64,000 nt of DNA, from positions 40,289-104,288 of the forward strand of contig JAFZZY010000056.1 in assembly GCA_017615545.1 (NCBI GenBank), written 5' to 3'. Position numbers and translations under genes: made by a program. Source of the stretch: Lachnospiraceae bacterium. GTDB taxonomy: Bacteria; Bacillota; Clostridia; Lachnospirales; Lachnospiraceae. The notes under the pieces were generated by a model that was not told the DNA's origin, did no database searches, and saw nothing but the letters and a program-made list of their open reading frames with translations. Positions 32,615 through 42,740 of this stretch are shown here, piece after piece. Numbering within the stretch: position 1 is the first letter of the stretch; every line of letters begins with the position of its first letter.

Positions 32615-34510
32615 ATGACGAATGTATCACACCGCGCTCGTCTCGCGCGGATCTTCTCTTATATAGTCTGTCTGTTGCTCACCGCAAGCCTCTGTGCCTG
32701 CGGCGGTAAGCGTGGGCAGAATCCCGAAACGCAGGAAGCGAAGCCGACTGCCGCCTCCGTCACGACGCAGGAGATCCTGGCCCGCTCTAAGGCCCAGACT
32801 TACTTCACTGCCGACGAAACTCCGGCCAATGATCTTCAGGCGGAGACCCGCACGCAGTTCGACGGATATCTGCAAAAGATCCTGAACGGCTATGTCTCGA
32901 ACATCGGATATTTCAATGTCCATTATACCATGCGCCACCCGGAAGACTACGGGTTGACCGATCTCGAGATGACGTTCGGCACGCTAGGTCCGGCCAACAA
33001 CGTCGGCCTCTCCGCGCAGGATACGCTGGCCGAGCTCCGATCCTACAACTATGAAGATTTGTCGCGCAAACAGCGCCTGACCTATGACATTTTGGAATTT
33101 GCACTGCTCTCCCAGATCGAGATGGAGCCCTTCGAATACTATGGGGAGCCTCTCAATACTGCCGGCGGTGTCCACTCGATGCTTCCGATCTATTTTGCCG
33201 AATACACATTTACGCGGGCACAGGATGTTGAGGACTATCTGACCCTCATGCAGGCCATTCCCGCCTTCTTCGACGACGTCCTCGCCTACGAGCAGAAGCG
33301 TGTCGAACTCGGTATCTTCATGAGTAAGGAAACTCTCGATACCGTCATCCGGCAGATCCGTGAGCATATCTCCGGCGAGCCCGCCGACTTCTATCTGAAT
33401 GAAACCTTTGCCGAAATGCTGGCCGAAGCCGGCTGCTTCTCCGAGGCCGAGATCGCCGACTACACCGCCCGCCATAAGGACGCTCTGGAAAATGCTTTTT
33501 TCCCTGCGTACGACCGGCTGATCTCCGCCCTCGACGGCATGCGTTCCTCGTGCAATGACATCGGAGGCGCCGTGAATATGCCGAATGGCGAAGCCTACGT
33601 CGCCGCCCTGTGTAACTCCTACCTGGCGACCGACAAAACATTGGCCCAGATCAAAGACGCCCTCGAAGCCTCCAACACCACGCTCCGGGTCCAGCTCCAG
33701 ACGCTCTCCTCCCTCAATCCGGAGGCGTCCATGGCCACGCTTACGTTCAAACAGCCGACGGATAACCCCGCCGGCATCGTCGCGCACCTCATCGATTATT
33801 TCAGTGATATCTTCCCGTCCCTCGGCGGTCGCAAATACACGATCCACGACGTTCCGAAGGGCATGGAAGGCAGCGTTTCGCCCGCCTTCTACATTCTGCC
33901 GGCGCTCGACGATTATGAAGTTCACAACAATATCTACATCAATAACGGCTCGATCGCAAATAACGGTCTGTTCACCACATTGGCCCACGAAGGCTACCCC
34001 GGCCACATGCTGCAGGGAACGTATTTCGCGTCGACCGAGCCCCACCCGATCCGCGTGCTTCTATCCTTCCTGGCATACCAGGAAGGCTGGGCCTCCTACG
34101 TGGAGCGCCTCTCCTTCGAAGCGATCGACGGGGTCGACTCCACCACCGCGAAGATGCTCGCGATCAATTCCCGCATGAGCCTGAATATGCTGGCTCTGGT
34201 CGACCTGGGCCTCAACTACGAGGGCTGGACCTACAAAGAGTACTGCGACTACATGGCGATCCATTTCGGCCTCAGCGCCTCCAACAACGCCGAGCAGTTG
34301 CAGGAATTCTACCTGAACATGACCACGTCGCCGTTCTCCTACCTGCCCTACTCCTTCGGACTCATCGAGGTCGAAAGCATCCTCGACGGGCAGAAAGAAC
34401 TCGTCGGAGACGATTTCGAACTCTATCAGTTCCACGACGCCTTCCTGAACATAGGCCCCGCGCCCATGCACCTGGTCGACAAATACATGAAGGAGATTTT
34501 CACCAAATAA
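32615..34510 (+). CDS. DUF885 family lipoprotein, probable metallopeptidase
   Basis: A 631-residue exported lipoprotein (lipobox ASLCACG, Cys29). The body is the DUF885 fold, an all-helical M32-like zinc peptidase relative, with the zinc motif LAHEGYPGH (His458) and a downstream YQEGWASYVE that supplies the third ligand. It is likely a surface carboxypeptidase or dipeptidase; the substrate is unknown. It faces right, against the general direction of genes here. A GC stem after the stop (CTGCCGGA/TCCGGCAG) has no T-run. Confidence 0.85.
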   Translation: MTNVSHRARLARIFSYIVCLLLTASLCACGGKRGQNPETQEAKPTAASVTTQEILARSKAQTYFTADETPANDLQAETRTQFDGYLQKILNGYVSNIGYFNVHYTMRHPEDYGLTDLEMTFGTLGPANNVGLSAQDTLAELRSYNYEDLSRKQRLTYDILEFALLSQIEMEPFEYYGEPLNTAGGVHSMLPIYFAEYTFTRAQDVEDYLTLMQAIPAFFDDVLAYEQKRVELGIFMSKETLDTVIRQIREHISGEPADFYLNETFAEMLAEAGCFSEAEIADYTARHKDALENAFFPAYDRLISALDGMRSSCNDIGGAVNMPNGEAYVAALCNSYLATDKTLAQIKDALEASNTTLRVQLQTLSSLNPEASMATLTFKQPTDNPAGIVAHLIDYFSDIFPSLGGRKYTIHDVPKGMEGSVSPAFYILPALDDYEVHNNIYINNGSIANNGLFTTLAHEGYPGHMLQGTYFASTEPHPIRVLLSFLAYQEGWASYVERLSFEAIDGVDSTTAKMLAINSRMSLNMLALVDLGLNYEGWTYKEYCDYMAIHFGLSASNNAEQLQEFYLNMTTSPFSYLPYSFGLIEVESILDGQKELVGDDFELYQFHDAFLNIGPAPMHLVDKYMKEIFTK

Positions 34511-34560
34511 TACCTGCCGGAGCTCAGGCTTCCGGCAGAACGATACGATATAGCGCCATC

Positions 34561-35067
34561 CTACAGTGCTTCGAAGTGGATGGCCTCATCCAGCACCTGC
34601 TGTTCCTCGGTGGACAGTCCGACATAGGACTCGCCTCCGAGGATTTCTTTTAAGTACGTGTAGCTCGGTCCGTTCGCGTGCATACACGTCAGGATGAAGC
34701 CGTCATTGTCCTCGGTGAGCATGGCCAGCGAGAAGCTGAGCTTACCGCCGACCTCTTTGAACGCGTTGTACTTCAGCAGCGCGTGTTTTTTGAATGAATT
34801 GTTATGCTCCGTGGTGAGTTTTTCCACGGACTTGATGATATTTTCCTGACGATCCATCAGCATCTCAACGTTCGCGAGCAGCTGGTGAATGACTTCCTCG
34901 AGCGACTGGGTGTCGCGTCCGCGCATGAAGCGGTCGTAGCGCTTCCAGATCTTCATGCTCTTCCACAGAACGATGAGGCCGACGACCAGCGCCGCCACGG
35001 CAAACACGCCGATGACGATGATCAGGAAAATCGGGTCGAACCCGAGATGAAACAATTTTGAATCCAT
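34561..35067 (-). CDS. DUF4446 family membrane protein
   Basis: A 168-residue protein with one N-terminal membrane helix (residues about 10-34), a coiled region (QSLEEVIHQLLANVEMLMD) and a C-terminal domain with HALLKYNAFKEVGGKLSFSLAMLT, the DUF4446 signature. This family commonly follows parB in Firmicutes, as here, 15 bp after parB. Function unknown; position suggests a link to chromosome segregation or the membrane. Confidence 0.85.
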   Translation of the reverse strand: MDSKLFHLGFDPIFLIIVIGVFAVAALVVGLIVLWKSMKIWKRYDRFMRGRDTQSLEEVIHQLLANVEMLMDRQENIIKSVEKLTTEHNNSFKKHALLKYNAFKEVGGKLSFSLAMLTEDNDGFILTCMHANGPSYTYLKEILGGESYVGLSTEEQQVLDEAIHFEAL

Positions 35068-35082
35068 GCTTCTCTTCCTTTC

Positions 35083-36036
35083 CTACTCGGTCAGACCGAT
35101 GATGTCCAAAATGCGCTCCAGTTCCTCGTTCGAGAAGTACGCGATCTCGATCTTTCCGGCCTTGTTGTTCTTCCGTTTGATCTCGACCTTCGTGCCCATG
35201 CGGTTCGTCAATTTGTCCTGGAGCAGGGCAAAATGTTCTACATAATCCAATTTAATTTCCGGCTTGGGTTTCTTCGGATTTAGCGCCGCTTTTACCAGTT
35301 TCTCGGTGTCGCGGACGCTCAGTTTATGCTCTACGATATCCTTCGCAAGATTTTCCAACAGAGCAGGATCCTCCACGCCGAGCAGTACCTTTGCATGTCC
35401 GGTGGAAAGCTCGCCCTTCGCAACATATCCTCTTACGTTCTCGGGCAATTTGAGCAGTCTGGTGGAGTTTGTGATGTACGCGCGGCTCTTTCCGACCTTC
35501 GTCGCAACATCTTCCTGTTTCAGACTATAGTTGTCCAGAAGCTGACGGAAGGCCAATGCCTCGTCGATCGGGTTCAGATTTTCACGCTGAATATTCTCTA
35601 TAAGCGATACTTCCGAAATCTCGCGCTCGTTCAGTTCCTTGATGATGACCGGAACTTCCTTCAGGCCGGCCAGCTTTGCTGCTCTCCAACGACGCTCACC
35701 GGCAACGATCTCATAGTACTTTCCCTTCTTTACAACAACCAGCGGCTGAAGCACGCCGTACTGCAGGATGGAGTCCTTCAGTTCCTCCAGACTCTCCTTA
35801 TCAAACTCCTTACGCGGCTGGTCACGGTTCGGCTCGATCTCGCGCAGCTTCACCATCAAAGGCTCGTGAACCTTAACTTCCTTCACGACCTCCTTAACAA
35901 CTTCTTTGTTCACTTCCTTCGGCTTCTCTGCCGACGAACTCTTCTTATCTTCCTTCTTCGGTGTCAGATCCAGATCATCTGACAGGGAGATCAAACTATC
36001 CAGACCCTTACCGAGTCCACCTCTCTTAACCGCCAT
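35083..36036 (-). CDS. parB: Chromosome partitioning protein ParB/Spo0J
   Basis: A 317-residue CTP-dependent DNA clamp that loads at parS. The N-terminal motif RGLGKGLDSLI is the ParA-contacting segment, GERRWRAAKLAGL is the CTP-binding/arginine motif, LIENIQRENLNPIDEA follows, and the HTH lies around YSLKQEDVATKVGKSRAYI. A Val/Lys/Glu-rich linker (KEVNKEVVKEVVKEV) sits near residue 45. Six parS copies lie about 1-1.6 kb upstream. Confidence 0.95.
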   Translation of the reverse strand: MAVKRGGLGKGLDSLISLSDDLDLTPKKEDKKSSSAEKPKEVNKEVVKEVVKEVKVHEPLMVKLREIEPNRDQPRKEFDKESLEELKDSILQYGVLQPLVVVKKGKYYEIVAGERRWRAAKLAGLKEVPVIIKELNEREISEVSLIENIQRENLNPIDEALAFRQLLDNYSLKQEDVATKVGKSRAYITNSTRLLKLPENVRGYVAKGELSTGHAKVLLGVEDPALLENLAKDIVEHKLSVRDTEKLVKAALNPKKPKPEIKLDYVEHFALLQDKLTNRMGTKVEIKRKNNKAGKIEIAYFSNEELERILDIIGLTE

Positions 36037-36094
36037 AGTATACTCCTTTGTTTAATCGATTACTTAACTATTTAAATATATCTATTCTTTCTTA

Positions 36095-36862
36095 TTAGAA
36101 CTTCCGGTCAATGACTTCCTGGGCCAGGGATCGGTATCCGTCCGCTCCTGTTGACTTCGGATCGTACTTATTGATCGGCAGTCCATGGCTTGGAGCCTCC
36201 GCCAGACGAACATTTCTCGGAATGATCGTCTTATATACGTTTTGCTTCAGGTTATCCTTAACGTTCTCAACGACCTGCAGCGAAAGGTTCGTACGCGAGT
36301 CGTACATGGTAAATACGACACCCTCGACCTCTAGCGATGCATTCAGACGCTTTTTAACCAAGGAAATCGTATGCAAAAGCAAGCTCAAACCCTCCAAAGC
36401 ATAATACTCGCACTGGATCGGTACCAAAACCGAGTCCGCCGTTGTAAGTGCATTGACTGTTAACATATTTAAAGAAGGCGGGCAGTCAATGATCACGAAA
36501 TCGTAATCATCGCGTACCGGCTCCAGTTTCTTCTTCAGAATGAACTCCTTACGTTTAATTCCGATCAATTCGATCTCCGCACCGGAAAGATTCACATCCG
36601 ACGGCAAAACGTCCACATTCTCCTGCACATCCTTCTGGATGCAGTCCTTAATGCTCAGGTCGTCTGAGATCAGCAGCTGATAGACCGTATTCTCGATCTT
36701 ACCACGCTCCAGGCCAAAACCACTCGTAGCATTTCCCTGAGGGTCCAGGTCGATCAAAAGGACCTTTTTACCCTTTTCAGCCAGGCAAGCGGACAGATTG
36801 ATCGCTGTTGTGGTCTTACCAACGCCACCTTTTTGGTTTGCAATTCCTATAACTCTGCTCAT
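36095..36862 (-). CDS. parA: Chromosome partitioning ATPase ParA/Soj
   Basis: A 255-residue ParA ATPase with the deviant Walker A KGGVGKTT at the N-terminus, LLIDLDPQGNATSG and IDCPPSLNMLT. Small, without the N-terminal HTH of plasmid ParA proteins, so it is the chromosomal Soj type. It forms an operon with parB and DUF4446. In relatives Soj also controls DnaA. Confidence 0.95.
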   Translation of the reverse strand: MSRVIGIANQKGGVGKTTTAINLSACLAEKGKKVLLIDLDPQGNATSGFGLERGKIENTVYQLLISDDLSIKDCIQKDVQENVDVLPSDVNLSGAEIELIGIKRKEFILKKKLEPVRDDYDFVIIDCPPSLNMLTVNALTTADSVLVPIQCEYYALEGLSLLLHTISLVKKRLNASLEVEGVVFTMYDSRTNLSLQVVENVKDNLKQNVYKTIIPRNVRLAEAPSHGLPINKYDPKSTGADGYRSLAQEVIDRKF

Positions 36863-36929
36863 AGTATCTCCAATTTATGAATTTGCCCCATTTGAGGCGA
36901 TATCATGGTCATATATAACTCCATTGAGT

Positions 36930-36958
36930 ATTATATCATGTTTGAACTCTCATTTCCA
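36930..36958 (-). promoter_or_regulatory. Promoter of parAB
   Basis: TGGAAA (36953-36958), 17 bp, TATAAT (36930-36935), minus strand, about 70 bp before parA and 50 bp from the nearest parS site. Confidence 0.55.
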
Positions 36959-37006
36959 CTAAAAACGGCATTTTTCAAGAAGTTTACCCATTTTACAATA
37001 TGTCGA

Positions 37007-37022
37007 TGTTCCACGAGGAACA
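37007..37022. promoter_or_regulatory. parS site 1 (one mismatch)
   Basis: TGTTCCACGAGGAACA. One central base breaks the palindrome seen in the other copies. Nearest to the parA promoter. Confidence 0.8.
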
Positions 37023-37206
37023 TTTAACACGTTGATTTCACCTTTTAGCTTAAAACCGTTCAAATATGAAAAAACTGACTCTCCAATGACCGTTCAAATA
37101 TATGATCCATTCTAATCAATCAAAGTCCTCACATAAGGTCTGTCTACCCATCGGTCACTTCTATATCTCATATGACAAAAGGCGATTTATATATTTCGCA
37201 GTTAAA

Positions 37207-37222
37207 TGTTCCACGTGGAACA
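37207..37222. promoter_or_regulatory. parS site 2
   Basis: TGTTCCACGTGGAACA, a perfect 16-bp palindrome. It differs from the Bacillus consensus TGTTTCACGTGAAACA by a symmetric T-to-C and A-to-G pair. Confidence 0.93.
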
Positions 37223-37377
37223 CAGGAACTTAGATTCTTCATGGCGGTGTTAAGCCCCCCGTACCGTAAAAGCAAAAAACCAGAAATAATTCCCACTAGT
37301 CATGCAAATATCACTCAAAGCACTATTGATAGGCAAATCTTATGATCGTTGACCGAACCGTAGTATAAATGGTCAAA

Positions 37378-37393
37378 TGTTCCACGTGGAACA
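37378..37393. promoter_or_regulatory. parS site 3
   Basis: TGTTCCACGTGGAACA, perfect palindrome. Confidence 0.93.
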
Positions 37394-37481
37394 TTTATGA
37401 TTTCAACGAACATCCACAATAGCTCTTAATAGTCTTAAAGACGATCTGGTCCAATCATCATATATCATTTATTCCCAACGA

Positions 37482-37497
37482 TGTTCCACGTGGAACA
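37482..37497. promoter_or_regulatory. parS site 4
   Basis: TGTTCCACGTGGAACA, perfect palindrome. Confidence 0.93.
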
Positions 37498-37567
37498 TTC
37501 AGAAAGTGTCTACATCCACTGGAGTCTTGGTATGGCTAAAATCAACTGGAACATAATTGAATCAAAA

Positions 37568-37583
37568 AGTTCCACGTGGAACA
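37568..37583. promoter_or_regulatory. parS site 5
   Basis: AGTTCCACGTGGAACA, outermost left base differs. Only 14 bp separate it from site 6. Confidence 0.9.
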
Positions 37584-37597
37584 TCACATAATCATGA

Positions 37598-37613
37598 CGT
37601 TCCACGTGGAACA
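37598..37613. promoter_or_regulatory. parS site 6
   Basis: CGTTCCACGTGGAACA, outermost left base differs. The site lies just beyond the rsmG stop codon. The rest of the 777-bp gap 36863-37639 is AT-rich and holds no gene I can support. Confidence 0.9.
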
Positions 37614-37639
37614 ATATATCGCACCAACGCGTTAAAACT

Positions 37640-38356
37640 TTAAAGCGGGTTTTTCAAAGGAACACCGGCTTTTCTGGGATATTGTTTCTTAGTTTCCTTT
37701 GTCTTCCTTATAATAATGAGGGTTCGGCTGATATCACTATCGGGAAGCATGAACTTCCGTACTTCTTCGACCTTACCTCCCAGAAGACTGATCGCTTTCG
37801 CAGCGTTTTCTACTTCTTCCTCGCATGCACCGGATTTATAAGAGATGAAGTAGCCTCCGACCTTTGTAAAGGGCAGGCAGAACTCTGAAAGCGATGAAAG
37901 GTTGGCCACAGCGCGGGAGAGTACCAGATCAAATTTCTCACGGTATCTTTTGTCATGTCCGAGGTCTTCAGCGCGTCCATGCTCGAAACTGAGTCTCTCA
38001 AGCATCAATCCTTCCTTCACCTCTTCGAGGAAGCGAAGTCTTTTCTGAAGGGAGTCCATCAGAACGAACTCTTTCTCGGGGTAGAGGATCTTCAGCGGAA
38101 TACCGGGGAAACCGGCTCCTGTACCGAGATCTAATAAACTGGAAGCTTTAGATACAAACTCATCCAAACCATATACGCTGTCCAGGAAATGCTTTTGCAG
38201 CACCTCGTCGAACTCAGTGATCCCGGTCAGGTTCATGACCTTGTTTTTTTCGACCAGCCGTTCATAAAACTCGAGAAAACGGGCAGCTTGTAATTCGTCG
38301 AGTTGTAAATTCGCTTTCGCGAAGTATTGTTCAATATATTTTTCGTTAACAGTCAT
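37640..38356 (-). CDS. rsmG: 16S rRNA (guanine527-N7)-methyltransferase
   Basis: A 238-residue GidB-type methylase that modifies G527 of 16S rRNA. Motifs: NKVMNLTGI, the SAM site SLLDLGTGAGFPGIPLKI, LMDSLQKRLRFL and SRAVANL. Normally it directly follows mnmG; here an AraC regulator lies between, and the rsmG start overlaps that gene's end by 11 bases, so it is probably translated by coupling. A GAGG lies upstream of ATG 38356. Confidence 0.94.
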   Translation of the reverse strand: MTVNEKYIEQYFAKANLQLDELQAARFLEFYERLVEKNKVMNLTGITEFDEVLQKHFLDSVYGLDEFVSKASSLLDLGTGAGFPGIPLKILYPEKEFVLMDSLQKRLRFLEEVKEGLMLERLSFEHGRAEDLGHDKRYREKFDLVLSRAVANLSSLSEFCLPFTKVGGYFISYKSGACEEEVENAAKAISLLGGKVEEVRKFMLPDSDISRTLIIIRKTKETKKQYPRKAGVPLKNPL

Positions 38357-39170
38357 TTACAGCCTCGTTTTCCTCGTTGTTCTCGATCTGGAATAAGCGC
38401 TTTCGGAAGGCAGTAGGAGTCTCTCCGATGCACTGTTTGAACTGTCGCATAAAATGCACGTCATTGTCATAACCGCAGTTGGAAGCGATCGTCCGAATGC
38501 TGTAATTCGTAGACGCCAACTGGGTTTTTGCATAATTTATCTTGCTTAGAATAACATCGTTATAACACGAAATTCCAAACATGTCGTGGTAAAGTTTCTG
38601 GAAGTAGGAGACACTCAGTCCGACACGCTGCGCCAGCTTCGGAACCGACCAGTCATCGGAAGGGTTGGAGTAGATCTCGGAACGAAGGTTTTGCAATTCA
38701 GAGTAATAACCCGCAATATGTGTCTCTTGATTAATGACGGAAATTATGTCAGATATACAAAGCAGGAGAGCCTTCAAAAGGTAGTCCGTTGTAAGCTTTT
38801 TGTGCTGCGAAGTGGAGATATCCTCAAAGAAGATCTGATGCATGAGCATGTCGACTTTCTGCTCCGCCGGGAACGCGATCATACGGTTCAGTGGCAGATT
38901 GTACGGAGGACGATCGATCGCCTCTCCCTCCGCCAACGAAAAGTGGATATAGTCATTCACATATCCATCCGGAAGAGAGTAGTAGATCTGAGGCGCACCC
39001 TTCGGAAATATGATCAGGGTGTTCTTCGGGAACAGTTGATCCTCCCCGTCCAGGATGATCCGCGCGTCCGTATAGGTATAGACCAGCAGATAATCACCGC
39101 TGCCGTTCGGACGGTTGATATTAAACGGCGGAAAATGTCTGTGCCGCAGGCCCATCATATTAACTTGCAT
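38346..39170 (-). CDS. AraC family transcriptional regulator inside the mnmG-rsmG cluster
   Basis: A 274-residue regulator. The N-terminal half is a cupin-like sensing domain (DYLLVYTYTDARIILDGEDQ). The C-terminal 100 residues hold the two AraC HTH motifs (SVPKLAQRVGLSVSYFQKLYHDMFG and IRTIASNCGYDNDVHFMRQFKQCIGETPTAFRK). A sugar-type ligand is likely by family, but none can be named. It is same-strand with mnmG (95 bp gap) and rsmG (11-base overlap), so it would be read with them. No sugar genes are nearby. Confidence 0.9.
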   Translation of the reverse strand: MQVNMMGLRHRHFPPFNINRPNGSGDYLLVYTYTDARIILDGEDQLFPKNTLIIFPKGAPQIYYSLPDGYVNDYIHFSLAEGEAIDRPPYNLPLNRMIAFPAEQKVDMLMHQIFFEDISTSQHKKLTTDYLLKALLLCISDIISVINQETHIAGYYSELQNLRSEIYSNPSDDWSVPKLAQRVGLSVSYFQKLYHDMFGISCYNDVILSKINYAKTQLASTNYSIRTIASNCGYDNDVHFMRQFKQCIGETPTAFRKRLFQIENNEENEAVNDC

Positions 39171-39265
39171 AGTCCCTTCCCTTCCGGGCCGCTTGAAACA
39201 CTACCGCTTCAAAGCATTCCCAAATTCATTGTCCCCTTACAAACACTATATGATCTCTAAAAACC

Positions 39266-41134
39266 TCACGATTTCAACGCCACGAGCAGCACGGCGATGT
39301 CGGCGGGCGAAACGCCGGAGATACGTCCGGCCTGGCCGATCGACGCTGGCTTGATCTTATTGAGCTTCTGGATTGCCTCTTTGCGCAGTCCCTTGATCGT
39401 AGAATAGTCGAAATTCGGCGAGAGCTTCTTATTCTCGAGTTTTTTGAAATTCTCGATCTGCTTTTCCTGCTTCGCGATGTATCCCTCGTATTTGATCTGG
39501 ATGCAGACCTGCTCCACGATGTCCGCGGGCAGCTCCGGCCGCTCCGGATCGATCTCCGCGAGCTTCTCATAATCGAGCTCCGGACGTTTCATCAGCTCCG
39601 ACAGCGAAGTACCGTTGTTCAGTGCAGTACTTCCATGCTTCACCATGAAGGCATTTACCGTTTCATTGCCCCCGAGGATGGTCGTCTTCAGACGGTTTAC
39701 CTCGCGGTCAATGCATTCCTTCTTCGCGAGCATCTTATTGTAATCTTCATCGCTGACCAGCCCTGCATCATGGCCGATGGCACGCAGGCGCAGATCCGCA
39801 TTGTCCTGGCGCAGCACCAGACGGTACTCCGCGCGGGATGTCATCATACGATACGGCTCCGTGGTCTCCTTCGTCACCAGATCGTCGATCAGCACGCCGA
39901 TGTAGGCCTGCGAACGGTCCAGGACCACGGGCTCCTTACCCAGGCAGAAGAGGGCGGCGTTCATGCCGGCGATGATGCCCTGGCCGGCGGCCTCCTCGTA
40001 ACCGGAGCTTCCGTTGATCTGGCCGGCCGAAAACAGGCCCGAGATCTCCTTAAACTCCAGTGAATGTTTCAATTGATGCGGGTCAATGCAGTCGTACTCG
40101 ATCGCGTATGCGTTGCGGACGATCTTCACGTTCTCCAGACCCGGCACCGTGCGGTACATCGCGTACTGCACGTCCTCCGGAAGCGAGCTGGACATGCCGC
40201 CCAGATACATTTCCGTTGTATAGAGGCCCTCGGGTTCGATGAACACCTGGTGGCGCTCCTTATCCGGGAATTTGACGACCTTATCCTCGATGGAAGGGCA
40301 GTAGCGCGGCCCGGTTCCCTCGATCACGCCCGTAAACAACGGCGAGCGGTCGATATTGTCCCGAATGATCTTATGTGTTTCCTCGTTGGTGTAGGTCAGC
40401 CAGCAGGAGACCTGCTCCTTCTGCACACTCGCGGGGTCCGTGGAAAATGAGAACGGCACCACGACCTTATCGCCGAACTGCTCCGCCATCTTAGAATAGT
40501 CGATGGTGCGGCCGTCGACACGCGCCGGCGTACCGGTCTTGAAGCGGCGGACCGTGATTCCATGCTCGATCAGCGACGCGGTGAGATGATTGGCCGCCTG
40601 TAGACCGTTCGGTCCGGTCGGATTGCTCACATCACCATAGATGCAACGCGCCTTCAGGTACGTTCCCGTACACAAAACGGCGGCCTTGCAGTGGTAGATC
40701 GCGCCGGAGACCGTGCGGATGCCCGTCAGCCGGCCATTCTCGACGATCAGATCGGCCGCCTCCGCCTGGCGGATGGTCAGGTTCTCCGTGTGCTCCATGG
40801 TCTCACGCATGGCCTGCGAGTACATCTTTTTATCGGCCTGCGCGCGCAGCGAGTGCACCGCCGGCCCCTTTGACTCATTCAGCATCTTCGACTGAATGAA
40901 CGTTTTGTCGATATTTTTACCCATTTCGCCGCCCAGGGCGTCGACCTCGCGGACGATGTGTCCCTTCGAGCTGCCGCCGACGTTCGGGTTGCAGGGCATG
41001 AGCGCGATACTGTCAATGCTCACCGTAAAAACGATGGTCGAAAGGCCCAGCCGAGCCGCCGCCAGCGCTGCCTCGCAGCCCGCATGTCCGGCACCGACCA
41101 CTACCACGTCATAATATTCTTCAACTACTGCCAT
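39266..41134 (-). CDS. mnmG: tRNA uridine-5-carboxymethylaminomethyl modification enzyme MnmG
   Basis: The FAD-binding partner of MnmE, modifying U34 of several tRNAs. From [10 protein letters not shown] it has 622 residues. It shows the dinucleotide site [27 protein letters not shown] with the conserved cysteine, [16 protein letters not shown], the second cysteine in [11 protein letters not shown] and the C-terminal GISPADI-like [14 protein letters not shown] nine bases upstream is an alternative start. It lies 15 bp after mnmE. Confidence 0.95.
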   Translation of the reverse strand: MAVVEEYYDVVVVGAGHAGCEAALAAARLGLSTIVFTVSIDSIALMPCNPNVGGSSKGHIVREVDALGGEMGKNIDKTFIQSKMLNESKGPAVHSLRAQADKKMYSQAMRETMEHTENLTIRQAEAADLIVENGRLTGIRTVSGAIYHCKAAVLCTGTYLKARCIYGDVSNPTGPNGLQAANHLTASLIEHGITVRRFKTGTPARVDGRTIDYSKMAEQFGDKVVVPFSFSTDPASVQKEQVSCWLTYTNEETHKIIRDNIDRSPLFTGVIEGTGPRYCPSIEDKVVKFPDKERHQVFIEPEGLYTTEMYLGGMSSSLPEDVQYAMYRTVPGLENVKIVRNAYAIEYDCIDPHQLKHSLEFKEISGLFSAGQINGSSGYEEAAGQGIIAGMNAALFCLGKEPVVLDRSQAYIGVLIDDLVTKETTEPYRMMTSRAEYRLVLRQDNADLRLRAIGHDAGLVSDEDYNKMLAKKECIDREVNRLKTTILGGNETVNAFMVKHGSTALNNGTSLSELMKRPELDYEKLAEIDPERPELPADIVEQVCIQIKYEGYIAKQEKQIENFKKLENKKLSPNFDYSTIKGLRKEAIQKLNKIKPASIGQAGRISGVSPADIAVLLVALKS

Positions 41135-41149
41135 TGATATCACGCTTTC

Positions 41150-42538
41150 TTACTTTCCCATACAGAATTTTTCAAAGATGCGGTCCGCGACGTCCTCATC
41201 CAGCGTCTCGCCGGTAATGCGCCCCAGAGCCTCGTAGGCGTCCAAAAGGTCGATCGTGAGGAAATCCTCGCTTACCTCCCCATAAATGCCTTCCAGGGCC
41301 TGCCTAAGCGATCCCAGCGCCATTTCCAGCGCCTCTTTATGCCGCGCATTCGTGATCAGGACCTCATCGTTGTATAAAAGCTCGCCCGCACGGAACATTG
41401 CCACCAGGCGCTCTTTGATCGCGTCCATACCCTCGCCGGTCTTCGCCGAAACGGGCAGGATCGTGTCCGCCGCGCAGTATTTCGACAATTCGTCGATCGT
41501 CAGCTGCGGCGCCAGGTCGGTCTTATTGTATAAGACCAGACTCTTTTTCTGTCGCAGAATCTCTAGGATCCTCCGGTCGTTGTCGTCGAGCGGGAGAGAA
41601 GCGTCCGCAACGAACAGCAGCAGATCCGCGCCCTCCGCCTGTGAGATGGACCGTTCCACGCCGATGGTCTCGACAACATCCTGCGTCTCCCGGATCCCGG
41701 CCGTATCGGTAAATTCAAATCCGATCCCGCCGATATATACCTGCTCGGACAATGTGTCGCGGGTCGTTCCGGCGATGTCGGTCACGATCGCGCGGTCCTG
41801 GCCCAGCAGGGCATTCAGAAGCGAGGATTTTCCGGCATTCGGCTTGCCAAGCAGGACGGTCTTCACACCTTCCTTCAGCACCGCGCCGTCTTGGTAATCC
41901 TCAATCATTTTCCGTATCTTTTTCTCCATCGGTTCTAGTTTCTCCCGAAGTTCATCGGAATACCCGTCGAGGGAGATATGTTCGGGGTCGTCCAGCGCCG
42001 CTTCGATAAAAGCGACCGCGTCCAGCAGGACGTCCCGCATCGATTTGATCTCGTTTCTCACCGAGCCCTGCAACTGGGAGAGAGCAGCGCTCGCCGCAAA
42101 AGCATTCTTCGAGTTGATCAGGTCCATCACGGCCTCCGCCTCGGACAGATCCACGCGTCCGTTCAGGAAGGCCTGCTTCGTGAACTCACCGGGCTCCGCG
42201 ACTCTGGCACCCGCCGAAAGCACGCGCTCCAGCACCTGCCGCGTCACCAGAATACCGCCATGCGTGTCGATCTCCACGGTATCCTCCGCCGTGAAACTCT
42301 TCGGCCCACGCATCAAAAGCACCATGACCTCGTCGATCACCGCGCCGGTTTCGGAAAGAATATGACCGTAATGAACGGTATGTGTCTCCATCTTTGAAAA
42401 ACGGGCTGCATTTGCCGGACGAAAGATCCTCTGGATCACGTCAAACGACTCCGGCCCGCTGATCCTCACGATCCCGATACTTCCCGGACTCATCGCCGTC
42501 GCGATCGCGGCAAATGTCTTCGATGTCTCCCTGCTCAT
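41150..42538 (-). CDS. mnmE: tRNA modification GTPase MnmE
   Basis: A 462-residue dimeric GTPase that works with MnmG. From MSRETSKTFAAIATAMSPGS it has the formyl-THF-binding N-domain, the G domain (GKPNAGKSSLLNALLG, DIAGTTRDTL, DTAGIRE, NKTDL) and the C-terminal motif FCMGK with the catalytic cysteine. AAGGAG stands 4 bases before ATG 42538; the longer open frame upstream is not needed. Promoter at 42741-42769. Confidence 0.95.
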   Translation of the reverse strand: MSRETSKTFAAIATAMSPGSIGIVRISGPESFDVIQRIFRPANAARFSKMETHTVHYGHILSETGAVIDEVMVLLMRGPKSFTAEDTVEIDTHGGILVTRQVLERVLSAGARVAEPGEFTKQAFLNGRVDLSEAEAVMDLINSKNAFAASAALSQLQGSVRNEIKSMRDVLLDAVAFIEAALDDPEHISLDGYSDELREKLEPMEKKIRKMIEDYQDGAVLKEGVKTVLLGKPNAGKSSLLNALLGQDRAIVTDIAGTTRDTLSEQVYIGGIGFEFTDTAGIRETQDVVETIGVERSISQAEGADLLLFVADASLPLDDNDRRILEILRQKKSLVLYNKTDLAPQLTIDELSKYCAADTILPVSAKTGEGMDAIKERLVAMFRAGELLYNDEVLITNARHKEALEMALGSLRQALEGIYGEVSEDFLTIDLLDAYEALGRITGETLDEDVADRIFEKFCMGK

Positions 42539-42740
42539 AGCACTCCTTAAAACTGTACTTTTGCTAAAACTTCCTTCGTTTGCACCCCACCGGAAATCTC
42601 CATTCTCGAGATTTGGTGATTCAGCGCAAACCACTCCTGCATCTGACCCACCCCAAAACCAGGGCTTCGTAGCAATACATTCGTCGCAAAATCAATGTAG
42701 CACAAGTATCACCCCGTTAATCAGAAGCAACATCAAGCAT

